Below, piece after piece: positions 14,056-15,814 of a stretch of 15,814 nucleotides of DNA. The notes beneath the pieces were generated by a model. It ran no database searches, was not told the origin of the DNA, and saw only the letters and a program-made list of their open reading frames with translations. This stretch comes from Oligosphaeraceae bacterium. Lineage in GTDB: Bacteria; Verrucomicrobiota; Lentisphaeria; Oligosphaerales; Oligosphaeraceae. Every line of letters begins with the position of its first letter. The stretch's first letter is position 1. The DNA lies in assembly GCA_012515455.1 (NCBI GenBank), contig JAAYYJ010000116.1, forward strand, positions 1 to 15,814, written 5' to 3'. The translations under genes and the position numbers were made by a program.

Positions 14056-15814
14056 ATGCAAAAAAACTCGCTTTCACTCCGGGACCATCTTATGCCTGGA
14101 ATCAAGACCGCATTCGCCATCGGTTGCCTGGGATCGCTCTGCCTGGGCCAGGACGCACAGCTGCTGCCACCGCTGCACCCCACAGAAGGCTTTCGCGCAG
14201 CCCACTCTGCCGGGGTCACTCTGCCCTTCAGTCAAACCCTGCCCCTGCCCAAAGGGCAGCTCTTCCCCCAGCAGGTGCCGCAAACTCTGACTCTGGACGG
14301 CAGGCCTCTGCCGGCCCAGGCAAAAATTGCCGCATATTGGTCCGACGGCAGCATCCAATGGCTGGCCCTCAGCGGGGTCTGGCCCCAGGACCTGCCCCTG
14401 CCTCAGAATCCCGTCCTGCAGCCGGGCCCGGCTCCGGCCGCTCCCCATCCGGAGGCGTCCTTCAGCCTGCAACAGCAGGACGGCGGTCTGCAGCTCCACT
14501 ACCAAGGCAGACTTTTTGCCAAACTGCAGCTGGAAGCCGGCGTAGTGCCCATCAGCAAACCCAAGGCCCGCGATTCCCGCGCTCCGGAGGATTATGACAC
14601 CCGGGTCCAATACGCCTGGGCCGAGCCGGTTGACCAGCTCAGCCAGCCGGGCCAGGAAATCCCCCTGCAGCCGGTCATCCGCGAATTCCTGCTGGAACAC
14701 GAGGATGCGGACTCTCTGCTGTACCGCATCCGCGGCAATGGCGGGCAGGACAGCCCGGGGGCGGACCTGGAATGGCAGCTCCGGCTGCGCATTTTCCGCC
14801 ACACCCCGGTTATCCGTTTTCAGACCACCTGGTTCCTGCACTGGTCACCAGAGAAGTTTGCCCTCAGCAAGGCCCGCCTGACCGCGACTTTCCCGCAGGA
14901 GTGGCAGCAAGGCCGCAATCAGGCACAGTCTTATCCGCTCAATGGCCAGCCCGTGCAACTGGTCAGCGACTGCAGCGGCAGAAACCACATCACCCAGAAC
15001 AATCAGAAAGCTGAAGCCGAATGGCCGGCTCCGGAACGCCATGCCTGGACCTTGAGCAACGCATCTGCAGCCCTGGGTATCGCAGTGCCGAATTTCACCC
15101 GCCTGGGACCGAACCGTTTGAGTCTGGACAGCGCCCGCCTCCAGCTGGACAGCTGGGACGGCGAATCCGGCCTAGCCCTGGATACCCGCCGCACCGTGGA
15201 GCGCGACGAATTCATGATGGATACCTATGACTTCGACTACGATGCCAGCGGGCTGGCCAAGACCAGTGAAATGACCTGGTGCCTGACATCCTCTGAACCT
15301 ACCGCAGCAGCAGCCGCTGGCGCCGAGGCCGGCCGCCAGTGGTTGTGGTTCCCCAGCCGCGCTGATCTGGTTGCCAGCAAGGCAATGGGGAACTGGAAAG
15401 AAGAGGCCTTTGCCAATAATACCGCTTATATTGAGGGCCTGGCCGGGCAGATGCACTGGCTGATGGCCTCGCGCGATCATTGGCGCTGGAACGGATTCGT
15501 GAACTATGGCGACGTACGCACCAACTGGTCCCGGGGGGGCTGGGACAGAGATGGCGCCCGCATCCTCCATCCCATGCGCTGGGGCATGAACGGCAGATAC
15601 GGCTGGCGCAACGGCTCGGGCGAGCCGTACGCCGGTTTCCTGACCTTCGGGCTCTGGGCCGAGGACCGGGAGATCATCCTCTTCGCCTATGATAACGCCA
15701 CCCACGTCGCCGATGTCGATGTTATGCATGGCAGATTCAATCAACCCCTGCAGAAAGTGCAAGGCGGAATGCACCGCCGCAACAAAAACCACTGGAGCGG
15801 TGCGGTGCAGACCC
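14056..15814 (+). CDS. Exo-rhamnogalacturonan lyase (PL26/YetA-like), 3' truncated
   Basis: An open frame of 586 codons that runs off the window end. AAGGA lies about 7 bases before the ATG. Residues 13-32 (MPGIKTAFAIGCLGSLCLGQ) are an export signal; an in-frame ATG at 14092 would give a more standard signal peptide but has a weaker ribosome site. The N-terminal domain has VTLPFSQTLPLPKGQLFP and YWSDGSIQWLAL, the opening pattern of the PcRGLX/YetA-like family. Further on, GRYGWRNG (from residue 513) and HVADVDVMHG (550-559) match the catalytic-domain pattern with the DVD and His signature. The family cleaves rhamnogalacturonan I backbones from the end by beta-elimination. Catalytic residues beyond the window cannot be judged. 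It is divergent from the flavoprotein gene. Family call fairly sure; activity is inferred. Confidence 0.78.
   Translation, partial: MQKNSLSLRDHLMPGIKTAFAIGCLGSLCLGQDAQLLPPLHPTEGFRAAHSAGVTLPFSQTLPLPKGQLFPQQVPQTLTLDGRPLPAQAKIAAYWSDGSIQWLALSGVWPQDLPLPQNPVLQPGPAPAAPHPEASFSLQQQDGGLQLHYQGRLFAKLQLEAGVVPISKPKARDSRAPEDYDTRVQYAWAEPVDQLSQPGQEIPLQPVIREFLLEHEDADSLLYRIRGNGGQDSPGADLEWQLRLRIFRHTPVIRFQTTWFLHWSPEKFALSKARLTATFPQEWQQGRNQAQSYPLNGQPVQLVSDCSGRNHITQNNQKAEAEWPAPERHAWTLSNASAALGIAVPNFTRLGPNRLSLDSARLQLDSWDGESGLALDTRRTVERDEFMMDTYDFDYDASGLAKTSEMTWCLTSSEPTAAAAAGAEAGRQWLWFPSRADLVASKAMGNWKEEAFANNTAYIEGLAGQMHWLMASRDHWRWNGFVNYGDVRTNWSRGGWDRDGARILHPMRWGMNGRYGWRNGSGEPYAGFLTFGLWAEDREIILFAYDNATHVADVDVMHGRFNQPLQKVQGGMHRRNKNHWSGAVQT

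Noticed and set aside
14074..14841. A 255-residue minus-strand open frame opposite the PL26-like gene
   Set aside because: The plus-strand frame has a ribosome site, signal peptide and family motifs and stays open to the window end; the antisense frame has none.

Overview
The window looks like part of a bacterial chromosome of moderately high GC from the PVC superphylum, most likely a Lentisphaerota (Victivallales/Oligosphaeria-like) member. This rests on the mix of a cytoplasmic GH78 rhamnosidase, a PL26/YetA-like secreted protein, a YdjY-domain protein, a Gfo/Idh/MocA dehydrogenase and HPr-like proteins with no PTS permease nearby. The taxonomic call is inference from gene content; there is no rRNA or other marker here.

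Left part (1-3435, + strand): a good promoter (TTGCCT-N17-TATATT) drives a small HPr-like phosphocarrier and, 56 bases on, a 979-residue GH78 alpha-L-rhamnosidase with all four expected acidic catalytic residues. It meets a convergent minus-strand cluster at a GC-rich hairpin near 3442-3486.

Middle (3522-11359, - strand): seven genes read leftwards: a tandem-GNAT acetyltransferase, a GH36 alpha-galactosidase-like enzyme, NAD kinase, PlsY acyltransferase, a secreted YdjY-domain protein, a Gfo/Idh/MocA dehydrogenase, and a secreted GH10-fold protein that has lost both catalytic glutamates. plsY, the YdjY gene and the dehydrogenase are joined by two ATGA stop/start overlaps. nadK has no Shine-Dalgarno sequence but has a promoter-like element placed so that its mRNA would be leaderless.

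Right part (11360-15814): a structured 381-base intergenic stretch, a second divergent HPr-like gene (- strand), about 1 kb without a convincing gene that carries a 122-base tandem duplication, a consensus-like plus-strand promoter and several hairpins (a candidate small-RNA locus), a flavoprotein with an iron-sulfur-flavoprotein-like cysteine cluster (- strand), and a divergent plus-strand PL26/YetA-like exo-rhamnogalacturonan lyase-family gene cut by the window end.

Taken together, GH78, GH36 and the PL26-like protein fit breakdown of rhamnose- and galactose-bearing plant polysaccharide such as rhamnogalacturonan I. The dehydrogenase could act on a released sugar. The two HPr-like proteins, both keeping the His and Ser phosphorylation positions, could report energy or carbon state rather than drive sugar transport. 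nadK, plsY and the acetyltransferase are housekeeping or of unknown link. The strongest leads are the GH10 pseudoenzyme, the paired orphan HPr proteins and the structured non-coding kilobase.
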